A stretch of DNA of 64,000 nucleotides from the NCBI RefSeq assembly GCF_019059575.1, contig NW_024881980.1:310001-374000 (forward strand). The letters are read 5' to 3'. The DNA comes from Amphibalanus amphitrite (lineage: Eukaryota > Arthropoda > Thecostraca > Balanomorpha > Balanidae). A model generated the notes under the pieces. That model did no database searches and was not told where the DNA came from. It saw only the letters and a list, made by a program, of their open reading frames with translations. The translations under genes and the position numbers were made by a program. Below, one piece after another: positions 10,133 through 21,998 of the stretch (the first letter of the stretch is position 1; each line of letters begins with the position of its first letter).

Positions 10133-11307
10133 CGCCCCAGTGGGGGGGGGGGCATATGTTACCACCCTGTCGCGTTTTTTGCGTGTGAATAAAAAACTGC
10201 GGCGCGTAGCGCCGCGCCGCTTGGGGTAGCTTTTGGTACATCAATGTTGGACAATGTGTGGCATTTTTGACCCCAGGTCATGTCAGGTCAGGTCACCAGG
10301 TCAAGTTAACTGACCAAGCCTTAAAAAGTTTACAATCATGTCCAGCCTGCAGTGTTTGTCAGAAAGGTTTTAAACTTGGTGGATTGCATGCTGTTATAGG
10401 CGCCTACAATTTGTATATCTCGGATTTTTTTATATCCGTGACCTAAGGTCAGGTCAGTGGCGTGACCTTTCCATTACAAGTCAATGGAGAAAAATGAAAA
10501 TGCCTCTAGATCCGTGTGTACGCATCGGAACAGTCCAAATATTTCAGAATCACAATGATTTAGTCCACTCGTGATGACCAAGGTGTCATTTTTGCTGATA
10601 GCCTCTAGACAGGTCATCCGAGGTCACTTGAGGCTACAAACAGTTTTTTGCCAATAATTCGCGATTGGAAAGAGATAGAACGCTGGGGATGGTCTCATTG
10701 TGTTTGTCTTGTTGAGACGCATCGACTGATATGCAACATGACCTTTTCCGGTAAGGTCATGACCTTGACCTGAGGTCAAATTTTCAAGTTGACCTTCAAG
10801 GTCAACTTATAGTTCATTCGACGCGTCTCGGCGAGGGGAACACGATTCTGGCAATAGAAATGTCGTGGCTTTTTGTAGTCGAAAGTTATTGTCGAAAAAC
10901 TCTTTTCGTAAAAACAGCTATTTTTGGAGTTTTTGCCCTCTGGAGGCTAAACCGTTGACCTGAGGTCAATATTGATAATGACCTTTTCAAAAGAAGAGTT
11001 CAAAAGCTATCGTTTGCTGTTCCATGCGTTTTTTTTAGCCACCATAGTTCCTGAGATAGCGGCATGTTTTCTGAAAAATATAATGACAATTGGCAAATTT
11101 TGACCTTTGATGACCTCTGGTGACCCCAATATTGCTCTCAGGTGAAAAATGACTGAAACACTTTCAAACGTACGCATTGAGAGCTATCGACTGCTTTTTA
11201 CCGCGTCTTTCTAGCCCTCTTAGTTTTTGAGTTAGAGGTGGGTGGTAACATATTCCCCCCCACACTAGGGCGAAGTTGGCTGAGACCGCCACTGGGGCGC
11301 GGGTTAG
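10129..11307 (+). mobile_element. TTAA-bounded GGTCA-rich element, direct copy
   Basis: Starts TTTT-CGCCCCAGTGGGG and ends CACTGGGGCGCGGG-TTAG. Includes the GC hairpin gcggcgcgtagcgccgc near 10199 and dense AGGTCA motifs near 10277. Same orientation as 40155-41347. The left terminus lacks the outermost CCCG, consistent with erosion at the shared junction with the preceding copy. Confidence 0.7.
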
Positions 11308-11422
11308 AGTGGGTGTGATCAAGGATAAGGCTGTTACATACGCAGTACGCACGCTTGCCTTATGTGCGCGCCCGCCAACAAAATATATTTCTCACGGTCT
11401 TCATGCCCGCTTCTCCTCGTCG

Positions 11423-11600
11423 CCTGCTCGGCACCGATCCCTTCGGCACCCTCCAACCACCCGCAGCGTCAATAGTCGGCCGGTGCAGCGTCCAGAGGTA
11501 TCATGTTCCTGCCTGCTCGGCACCGGTCCCCTCGGCACTCTCCGACCACCCGCAGCGTCGATAGGCGGCCGGTGCAGCGGCAATCGGTATCGTGTTTCTT
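11423..11600. repeat. 89-bp tandem duplication
   Basis: cctgctcggcaccgatccc at 11423 recurs as cctgctcggcaccggtccc at 11512, and homology continues through cccgcagcgtcgataggcgg. Two units; frames across it are not believed coding. Confidence 0.8.
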
Positions 11601-11719
11601 AGGGACTTAGTGGCATTCCACTGTACTTCCTGGTGCCCTCCAAAAAACACACTGCCACAGTACCACTACCCCATCTAGCGGCTGACTTGTTAAATATCAG
11701 TTCACTCGGCGGCAACTAG

Positions 11720-12069
11720 AGGCATTTTGTACCTTGCGATTTTAGACAATGCGCTTTTGTATGATACGATCGGCTCTTTTTGTAGCTTGCAATTTTGTAT
11801 GCTACGCGGTTGTATCCTTCGCAATTGTACGTTCTAATTTTGTACGTTCTGATCATTGTATGATTTGCTCTTGTACGATTCATTCATTGGACGTTAAACT
11901 TTTGTACGTTACGATTTTGTGCGCTGCGCTTTTGTATGCTTTGACTGGCCCCTAACCGACCTGTTTTGTAGGTTTGGCGCGCTGTATGTTACGATTTTGT
12001 ATGTTTTGACGATTGTATGCTAAGATTTTGTATGCTTTGATAGCCACCCGATAACGTTCCTGGTAAGTA
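11720..12069 (-). repeat. Degenerate tacaaaatcg array, right copy
   Basis: On the plus strand it reads as repeated cgattttgtatg, gcgcttttgtatg and similar. It is the inverted counterpart of 1436-1640 and shares the marker gacctgttttgtaggttt. Longer than the left copy by about 145 bp on the inner side. Confidence 0.75.
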
Positions 12070-15000
12070 CTCACTATGCGTCCACAACATATAGGTATAC
12101 ACATAGCACATTCATATATAGGTACTTGCTTACAATTGGTAAATGTGGTTGTGGCTAAGAGTTAAGATACTGACTAAAAATAAAAAATAAAAAGAAAAAA
12201 ACTGAAAATGGGGGCACCACCAAAATGAAGTGGACGAAATCCGTTGAGTTTTTAATTTTGGGTATAGGTAGGGGCACCACTTCGATTCATGACCCTCCCC
12301 TTGGAGTTTTCCTGGATCCGCCCCTGCACTAATCAGTGATTATGATAGGGCTGGTTTAAGGGTTTCGGCTTTATTCAGATAGCTGTGAGTCCAATTTAGA
12401 CAGTCGTGTTTAGAATGCATATAGCGATAAGTGACTCGCTTAGTATTTTGTGACCAGACTATAGGGTCGTATGTGTTCGGATAACATCGCTCTAAAATCG
12501 TGGCAGAGCGAGTGCTTGTTCCAAAGGTCGACCTCAAATCGACCCGACTCTACCACGGAAGTGACCTGTCACGCCAGACTCCCCCGTCGCCGGCTGTGAC
12601 TGACAGTCCATGGCCGAGTGCCAGTCAATGTTTGTGACGTCATCGCCTCTGCTGCCAGCTGATTCACTGTTTATGACCGATCGCCGCGGGCGGGGCACTG
12701 TTCGATCTCGATTCGTACCGCAGCGCCAAACTGTTGGAAGTTGGCAGTCAGTTGGGACGAGCCTGGAGTTGATCAACCACCTCTCTCCACAATTGTGATG
12801 ATATGCAAGTGACGTGTTTATGTATTTATATTATTTTCAAACAACAATGCTGCACATGGCTACATGATGGGAGAGAAACCATGAGTAAGAAGACGCGCGG
12901 GGAGCCGGGATGAAATAGCTCTCTGGCGACACGTAGTGCCCGTCGTGGCCCTACTCGCCACTGACGCAAACATTGCAACGCACATGGACACACGAAACGC
13001 GCACACGAAACGCGCACACGCATAAACGCACTCGAAGACAGACATGGTAGAACGCGACTCATTCTGTCAGCATATGGTACGGCATAGCTCAGCATAATTG
13101 GCGGTAAAACACAGGCATGATGGTACTGGACTAGCTGTCGGTGGGCTTCAGAAGTTTTTCAGCTTCAGCATTTATGTTATAGACCTATAGTTGCTCAGTT
13201 GTCATTTAACCGTGCGCATCACCCCTGCCCCATCGGGAAACAGATATGCAGACTGTCAAAGTCAATGCTCCACGCATAATGTGGATCAAGTCAAGCACGC
13301 GTGTTTAAAACTGGCATTCTTTTCCTCAACACGGAAATCATTGCAAAGGTCTGGGTCTGGCCTTGTGCACTGGCTGCAAAGCCCCGGTCATGCATGTTGC
13401 AGGCCACACGAGCGACCGAATCGATGTCGCGACTGATTACTGCGACGGTAATAGTGAATATGTGAAAGAGCACAATACGGAGCCCAGAACGGGACAGCCA
13501 GCGCCAGTCAAAATGGTTGGCATCGAACTCTTTTTATTTTTGTTTAAATATTTCTTGTGGCGACCAAGGAAACTTGGCAGTGAAGTTGCAATTTTCGAAG
13601 ACCTTATGAGCGAATGCCCGGGTGGCGAAATACCGCGGTGTTTTCGTGGTTTGCTAAGCTGAAAGCTAACCAAATGTTGATAAAGCTTCGTGCAGTGTTT
13701 GTCCATGAAATACCTTCAAACAGTGTTGCACTACACCTCACAAAACTTGTCCTAAATAATCCGCGGGGTACATTCATCGTCGTTAGAAATGGACTGAAAA
13801 AGGTAGTGCGGAGAGCTGCTATGGCTGCATCGTATCAAACATGGCGGAAAATCAGGGAAGAACTCAGTTACATGGGCACAATTGCTACACCTTTTCATTT
13901 GTGCGTGATATTCGGCGGGATTTTACGTGGAATTTGATTGCTTCTTTTAGCCAGCAGTCTTACCTGTTTCGTATCTTTAAAACACCCTCGTGTTCGAGAT
14001 GGAACATGTTATGCTCCCTTTCTAATGACTAGCAATTTATCACTGGCAGAATGATGAGCCTGTTTCCTAGCGCACAATACATACACTCTTATCGCGTATA
14101 CCGCGTGACGCTACATTCACGCGAAGTTCGAACGAAATGTTCAATCGTCGACCTATAGATTCAGATCCTACGTGCATCCTTCCTGACGTTAACGATTTTG
14201 TCTATCATTCATCACATTTTCAGCAACACTATTAGGACAAAAGCACAGAAAGCAGCCGACAAGGCACACGGTCCTTTTTAAAACTTGTGCAGCGGCACAG
14301 GCAGAAGGCTGTCTGAATCGCGCCAAAGCACACACACACACACAAACAACGGCTTCCATATGGCTAACGATCTCCACAGGTGAAAACACTCTTCAGTCTG
14401 GGCGACCATAATCTTTCAACACTCTCTGTCCTTTTCCAGTTACACGAAGGACCACTCCACAGCGTCCCGGGAACGGGGATAGATCGCGCTTCGCCGAACG
14501 GTTCGTGACCCGCCCACGAAACTTCCCACATCACTGCGCACTTCCACCATAGCGCGTGACAGCCACACCAGCCGACCACTCACACTGTCAGCTGTCACAT
14601 GCGCACGTGACTGGCAGACATCCATCTGTCATCTGTCCGTCGCCGCCGAGTCAGCACGCGGTCACGGCCCACGCGTGACAGCACGAGGGAGGGCGTGGCC
14701 GCGTCTGCACCGACAGAGGGGGCACCTTCCCCTCCCCCTGGTGTGCCGACACGTCACAGACGGAGCATCGCGGACAGGCGCGGCAGCCGGGACGGGAGAC
14801 AGGCCCCGTCGGTCGCCGCACTCTGGAGGGATGTAGGGGGAGGAGGGGAAATGTGCACCGGTTGGGTGGAGATTGCTGACTAGTGGAAACTGGTTCATGT
14901 GAGCTGGCATTCGTGAATAGGTTAGGGACTGTATCTAGAGGTCGATTTCGAAGTTTGTGGGAATGCAAGATAGTCGGAGTCTCTAAAAATACTTCATGTA

Positions 15001-16559
15001 TCAGATACGTCTTCTGTGGATTGCTCGTACTGTAGTCTGCTGTTCAGACCAGGTCGTTTTCCACGAACAATACGTCGCCTTTTGACTAGATATATAAATT
15101 GTACACCGTTTTCCTGTTGCACTCCTGATGCCGATGTCGGGTAGCCTACGCGCTCACCCAGCCACTCCCGGGCTGTTCCATCACGGTGCGAGCGGCGAGC
15201 TGCAGCTTCTGATCGTGTGGGATAAGATGAGGGTTTCTGTCGCTATGGGTTGGCCGTCTTGGGTATTCGAAAACAGCGCTGTCTCAAACATTTCCCGTCT
15301 CCGCCGTCTTCTCGCTGTTTATAGATTTCGACACTGAAATGGACAAAAAATGGTGTTAATTAAGTGCGCTTAGTTACATAAGTGCAATAAGCGTTCATCA
15401 GACGTTTCGGTACTTATGTTACTAATGTCGCCCTTGCTGAGGGACTTGAAGCGGAAAAAGCGGATTGGAGCGGAAAATGAAAATGGCGTTGACATAAACA
15501 CTAAACAGTGCTCTGATTCACGCCTTTACTTCATCAGCAAGTCTACGTAATTAATTAACACACACAACACTTCCTTATATATTGTGGCGTCCAGCACAAA
15601 TTTTATCGGGCATCACGTTAGCAATGCCTCTGGGGTCGGCCGGTGTAACGGTCCTTCATTGCCTTCGTCGGCCGTACTATGTTAATCAGACGGAGTGCCC
15701 AGGTGACCCAGCGGGCACTACCTGTGGGCCGCAGATCGATACCCGCCGTCTACCCGTGTAGTTAGAGGCCCAGGCCGCCCCGAGGTCCCAGAATGGAGCG
15801 ATCGAGCCTTACGAGGCCGGAAAGTGGTCTACGAAGCAGTCGTGTTGTGGCGCCGAAAGGTTCCGTTATTAGATCCACGGTTATGAGCTGGGGTGTAATT
15901 TAGAGGCATAAAGGTGGTTGTTAAGTTAGGGTAAGCATAATAAAACACGGAAGTCGAACGCAAATGTCACTGCTATAGCTTTTGCCCGACGATAAAGCAT
16001 GACTTATGACCTGGCCAATCACCTTTGATAAGGTGTATCAGCGTTGTCTGTATGTTTCTTTGATCGATGTTTAGAACCTTTCTTAGTAAAATTATCCATT
16101 GAAATGGAGTCAGTTGCGTCACTCATTGTTAGCCGCCACCGTCCGTAATGCAAGATGACATCTCAATCAGGGACCTAATGCAGCTTGAAATGAGCTTGGA
16201 ACAAGCTTCATTTGCCGCCTGTTGCCTCAATATCCTGACGACCAAACTTCCCATCTGCTGTAAATCACAGCCGAAACAATGTCCTCTCGTCGTCGCCCTT
16301 TAGCGGATGGTTTAACCTGTCTACCTGGGCGACTCTGCAATCAACAATTCCGAACCAATGGGCAAGGTCGAGTTGTGGCCTGTCCGTGGTGTCATTCGCA
16401 ACAAGCTTCTAAAGCCACCAACTCATTGATTCTACTAAATTTCTTAAAAGAAATAAAAAGTCAGAAAGTCCGTGGGCACTCTTTCTTTATGGACTTGCCC
16501 AATAGGCTATCATCATTTTATCACACTCACCCCTTGCTTTATGTTCGCTGTCAAATTAA
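12070..16559. other. Mostly single-copy DNA downstream of the stum-like gene
   Basis: No gene I can support. A fragment around 12190-12326 ends cctggatccgcccctg, which looks like the terminus of a hAT-type MITE (CAGGGGCGGATCC in reverse) whose other end is missing. A GC-rich patch lies at 12534-12790, a short CA run near 14330, and another GC-rich patch at 14640-14860 with open frames on both strands. 15600-15900 is a GC-rich island; within it gatcgatacccg resembles a tRNA-type B box but no partner A box is convincing. Confidence 0.4.
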
Positions 16560-16783
16560 TCACGGCGAACTCAGAACCCTTGACCCCCGGCTCCCCTTCA
16601 AAAACCCACTGGACTCCTGTACGAAGGCGACGCCCCACTTGATGCTCCAGATCCAGCCGACCACGATAGGCAGTGTGATGAGCTGTAGCAGGCCGGTGAG
16701 CAGGGACCAGCAGAGCGTCTCCCGGCGCGTGGGGTACTCGCTGGGACCCCAGCAGAACACCATCAGACCCGAGAGAAACGTCC
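16560..16783 (-). CDS. stum: stum-like exon 3 (second membrane span, stop)
   Basis: Acceptor ctctgcctccag at 16784-16795 (reverse). Encodes GTFLSGLMVFCWG, then a hydrophilic loop (PSEYPTRRE) and LLTGLLQLITLPIVVGWIW. The stop is at 16560-16562 if no further splice occurs; the resulting C-terminal tail of about 20 residues is similar in size to that of vertebrate STUM. Confidence 0.82.
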
Positions 16784-19700
16784 CTGGAGGCAGAGTGAGA
16801 TCAGAGGGAGGTTAGGTGAGGGATTAGGGGTGCCGTTTTTCGACCCACCAGCCCGCAATGAGTGGGTAGATAAAACCCGCATGGGTTTAAGCGGGTTGCA
16901 TCACCAGGAAATACCCTGGTGCGGGTTTTATGCGGGTATAAAAAATCAGAAACTTCTTAGCTAAAACAAAACAAGATTTCCCCTTGAAAATGGAAAATAA
17001 ATTTGCTGCAGCATGGCCTAGAATAGGTACTTCACATATGCAGTAAGATGTCCTGGAAAAATATGACTAGAAAGTGGAAAAGCTTTTTGGCTGTTATGCG
17101 GGTTGTTGCGGGCTGCTACCAATGAAGTTCCCCATGCGGGTAGTTGTGGGTATTTAGAGAAGGGTTGCGGGGCGGGGCAGGTTACCTGGATCCCCAAAAA
17201 GGAAACCTCTATAGGGGATGTCATGCAGTTGATGCTAGAATAATGGATCTTTGCTTTTCGACGTGCTCTGTCAGCCTATAAAGTTTCGTCAGTTTCGTAA
17301 ATATAACTTATCTTTTTTTATTCTGGTTCTCGTCCAGTGCACCTCTTTAGCCGCCTGTTTCACATCTGAGCGAAGTAATTAATTTGGTGTTGGCAGGTCT
17401 GGCTGCCATTCAAATCACCTGTTGACATCTGACTGTCACCGACTGTCAGCGGGTCGAACCATATGACACGACGTCCTCGTATACTTCCAAACGCCATGGA
17501 GTCAATTAGGATGCAAATGGATCCAGCGTGCAGGTAAAAGACTCGAAGGCACTCTGTCTATACAAGGCTCGGAAATTGCGAGGCTTTTGTAAAATCTTGC
17601 GATGCTCACTATGCTGAGCTAAGGCTCTTTTCAACAATATTTGCATATGCTGTCGCCAGATAGCCGACTTATTACAGCTTCATTTTGCGTTGAATAGCCG
17701 TTCAAGCTGGGCCTTTGCGCGTTTATTTGCAAGATAAGTTTTTGACCAGCTTGCTAATGAAATCCAGTGACGCTGCTAAATGCGTACGCATACCAGTGTG
17801 AATTTGAACATCTTCGTGTATATGCCGTTCTACATCTGTTGCGTCGGTCTGCTAATGTGCTTACGAGAGGCAGTGAATGCCCTTGATGAGACACGTCCGG
17901 ATTAATCCATCCGTGGCGGTGACCTCTATCAGCACATCTTTTTACATGTAACCCGCCACAAAACAGCGTAACTAGCATGTTGCGCGACACGTGCTGCCGA
18001 AAAGTACATAGAGGCTCATTATGTAAGCGTGGCACCGGTGCCCCTGAATAGAAAACATAACACGTGAGAGCTCGACGGGAGCCAGTTGAGCCAGCAAAAA
18101 GGGGCGGCCAATCTGACCACTTGTGCTCGTTGTTAGTTGGCCGTGGCCTCGGTGCATGGCTGCGTGAGCCATCGAGTCCGGGGCCGGCCTGCTGGCAGGC
18201 GGTAACTGTGGCCGTCTATTCAAATGGCTGTCTGACAGACAAACGCCTGTCCAGTGGCTGTCTGACACATAAACGGTCTGGCGCAGACAAAAAAAAGTCT
18301 GATATTGCTCTCACACAGACAAAACGTTTGATGGCTGAGAAAAAAGTCCCTACCTGTTTACAAACAAATAGGTATAGTGCAAACCAACGGAGTACGCCAA
18401 TGGAACAGCAAGTTGAACATTTTCCTCCCTCCCTTTTCATTATTGTATGTGTATTACTGAGGAGTCATTTTAGTTAGTTCCATATTTGGAAAATACTTAA
18501 GCTAATTGAATATCTAAATCCAAGCCAATCAAAGGCTTCGTCAAATTATCTACTGCAACTAAATGACATTAATGTAACCTAGATGCGGCTCTAAAGGGTG
18601 GTGGTATATTGAAGACTCATTCTTAATCGTTTGGTGGTTCTGTCGTCCTACTCATTTTCAAAGAACTGAAAATCATATCGCGATTTAATCTAGATTGATG
18701 AGCCAACTAAATTTGGTCGACCATTGCATTACGGAGTTCCATTAGCGTTGAGGTGAATCCGAGGACCATTATTTGTCGAAATTCCCTACGACTCCGGTCA
18801 CATTGCCATGCTGATGCGGGCTTCTTATAGCGGCTATACAGGTAGTACTTAAAGATCATTTGATTGATACTGGCTGTGCAGTGCCACTTGCTACTACGCA
18901 AGAGTGCGCCAAAGGTCACACTGGTAATAGCACAAATATAAATATATCCCTCGCCCATGTAGGGGGGGGGGGGTTTGGTGCACCCCCCCCCCCCCCTGAG
19001 GTTTTTCTTAGCTACACGCCGAACCGTTTCAGATAGCTTGCTCAAATTTTCAGTACCCTTTGGGGCATCCTTTGCGCAACTTTTGGAATTTTTTGTTGTC
19101 AAGGTCATGTCAGGTCACGGAGTTATGACGTCATAAATGGAACAACCTCCGGCCAGATTTACGCTAAATTGGAGATTACTTCACATTGGTATAAATGCCG
19201 ACTGACCTGACACACTGATGGATTGTTTTAGAATCGCAACTGGCTGATTTGACATTGGCACAATGTCCGTTGACATTTTGAAGGTTACTAAAGGTCAAGG
19301 TAAGGTCAGTGACCTCGGTTGACCTGTAATGACTTCTTGCACTTTTATGCCTTTTCGGGGTATTTTCATGCCCTGAATTCGAATTTGCTATCCATTTCAG
19401 GCATCGTCGGTTGTTTCTTGTAGTTCATTTTGGGGCAGGGTCAGGTCAGTGACGTCACACGTCTGACGTGACCCAATGCACAAATGACCTTGCAGACTTC
19501 CGATGCTCCCAACGCATCATTTTTAGAGTTATGACATCGGAATACACACCAAACGATAGAGAATTGATCAAGGATCACGATAGTGAAGGTTTCAAGTCGA
19601 TATCTCTTACCATTTTTCCGCAATCGGCGCGGAAATCTGAAAAAGTTCGATTTTTTCCGAAAATTTGACCTTTGACCGGTCATAAGTAGGTCAAATATTG

Positions 19701-21902
19701 CCCTAGGACCAAAAAATATACCACCAATCGCGAGATCTCGTTGAGAGCAATCCGTTGGTCTTTTCCGCTAAGCTCTACGACGCTCCGTTTTCAAACGCCA
19801 GGGGGGGTCGCACCAACCCCCCCCTGCATGGGCGAAGGTGGCAAAACACCGTTTACGGGCGAGGGATAAGGTTATTACACACTACACTATTTTACATACT
19901 ACACTACTACTACAGGCACAAATATACAGGCACAAATATAAATATAAGGTTATTACACACTACACTATTTTACATACTACACTACTACTACTACATGCTT
20001 TTTGTAATCATTTGGTGTGCCTCAGGGACGAAGACTGAACTGTTCATAAAGATGACCTTTATCACTCCGAATCATTCTTAGTTCGACGGCCGACGCCGTT
20101 GAACTCACCACAAGGAGAGCCTGGCCATGACCACCCATGGACCCAAACCACCACCAGACCGTCACTGACCTATGCTCGGCGTGACGACGTTCAGCACACA
20201 GAGCAGCAGCGCCACCGGCATCGGCATGTAAGGGATCGACTTGCGGAAGCAGCCGTGCTTCTCGTGAATTTTGACGATCTCCATCCGTTCAGTCTGACCG
20301 TCGTCATTTTCGTACAGTACCTGCGGTGAAAACGAGACGTTAGACAGATAGGAGAACGGCTGAGTGCGATGCGTAACGGAGCGACTGCGATTTGGTTTGG
20401 TGTGGTATTTTTTTCATTTTTATAACGCAAGAAAAACATTGCTTTCTTGTCACAATCGTATTGTGGCCCTGAACAATATCTATTATGACTTACCTTATCA
20501 AAAAGCGTTGCTGTTGTATGTTCATATCACTGATCAATAGTTGAGCCAATTTTATAAGGCTCCGAGCCTGAGGCGGCCGTGTACATTATTACGCATAGTG
20601 GCATTTTCTACCACCATAGCATGACGACCAGACATGTGCATGGATCCGAGAAAATGCATCTGGGATCTACTCCCACGGATCCTGATCTCGGATCCGTCGG
20701 GATCATAGATCCAGCTCTATAATTTATCGAGAGATCCATAGGGATCATAGATCCGAGTCTCATTTTTTGCTTGAGATCCAGTGAGATCATAGATCCTCAC
20801 TTATTTTGTGTTAACACATATATCCCAAAAAAGCACTTGTTTCAACTCACAAACGTTCTGTTTTAGTGATTTTATGTGATTGCACGTCATAATCCATAGT
20901 TTTGTGTCACTTATTGGCATAGAAACCCTTTAAACATGGTTTCAAATGTGGTGCATGGTCGGATCCACTGAGATCATAGATACATGTTCTTAATTTATCG
21001 TCAGATCATATGAAATCATAGATCCAAGATGTATTTTTCACGCCGGATCCGGTGGGATCATAGATCCCGACCTGTACTTTGCTTCGAGATCCACTGAGAT
21101 CATAGATCCATCACTCGGATCCATGCACATGTCTGATCACGACCACCATGAACCGTTACCAATAACTCATCAGAAGGGGTTGAAAAGACCGCTGTGACCG
21201 ACTCGTGACGGCCCACTGACCAGTGTTGGTCAGTGGAAGCCACATCACCGGCAATTGGATTATGCATAGGTCACTGACGGACGCACGGGGACCCATGACT
21301 TGGCCGGCGGCAGGCGTCCAGACGTTGGGACTGTGTGGGCGTCCTACATGGTATATTTATGTGCAGAACTCACGATAAGGCGCCGTGGGTAGCTACATGG
21401 AATACAAAAACGGTGCGCAATATTCAGTGAGGAATAACGGTAATTGTATTTGGCTGCTGAAATAAGCGAGCACTCTTCAATTATTGACGGCATTGTAATT
21501 TTTCCCAGTTGTAGCCACACATATGAAACCACCTCCACCTGATGGCTATACGTATAGGTGCCGACTGTCGAGGAATGTACATCAATCTCTTTAAGCGCGC
21601 CGATGATGGGTTATTCTCCCTACCAGTATCACTACGCTGTCTGACAGGCCGGTTGGCAGGCCGCCGGGCTTGGTCTCGTTATGTGTTGTTGATGTAACTG
21701 AACCGACATAGGCATGTACACTGGGCGACGAAATACACCAATAGGTACTGTGACCGTATAAGGCATCAGCGTCCTACCGCATTTTTCACGGTCACCATGA
21801 GGAGCAATAAGCGGTACTCTTACTCGGTTCCGTTATTTATCCAATCCTTTGGTTTTATTCGTTTTTATCTCATGAGACCTTCAGTCTAGCCGACTCACTG
21901 GT

Positions 21903-21998
<96 letters not shown>

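Noticed and set aside
1436-12069. A single intact Maverick/Polinton-type giant transposon between the inverted arrays
   Set aside because: No integrase, polymerase or capsid-like frames between the arms; the interior is explained by smaller nested elements.
15361-15420. Second hammerhead candidate on the minus strand (ccgaaacgtctgatgaa)
   Set aside because: Core pieces overlap rather than being separated by stems. The flanking acataagt/acttatgt hairpin does not restore the fold.
15690-15780. tRNA-derived SINE head
   Set aside because: Only one B-box-like stretch (gatcgatacccg); no credible A box, anticodon stem or tail.
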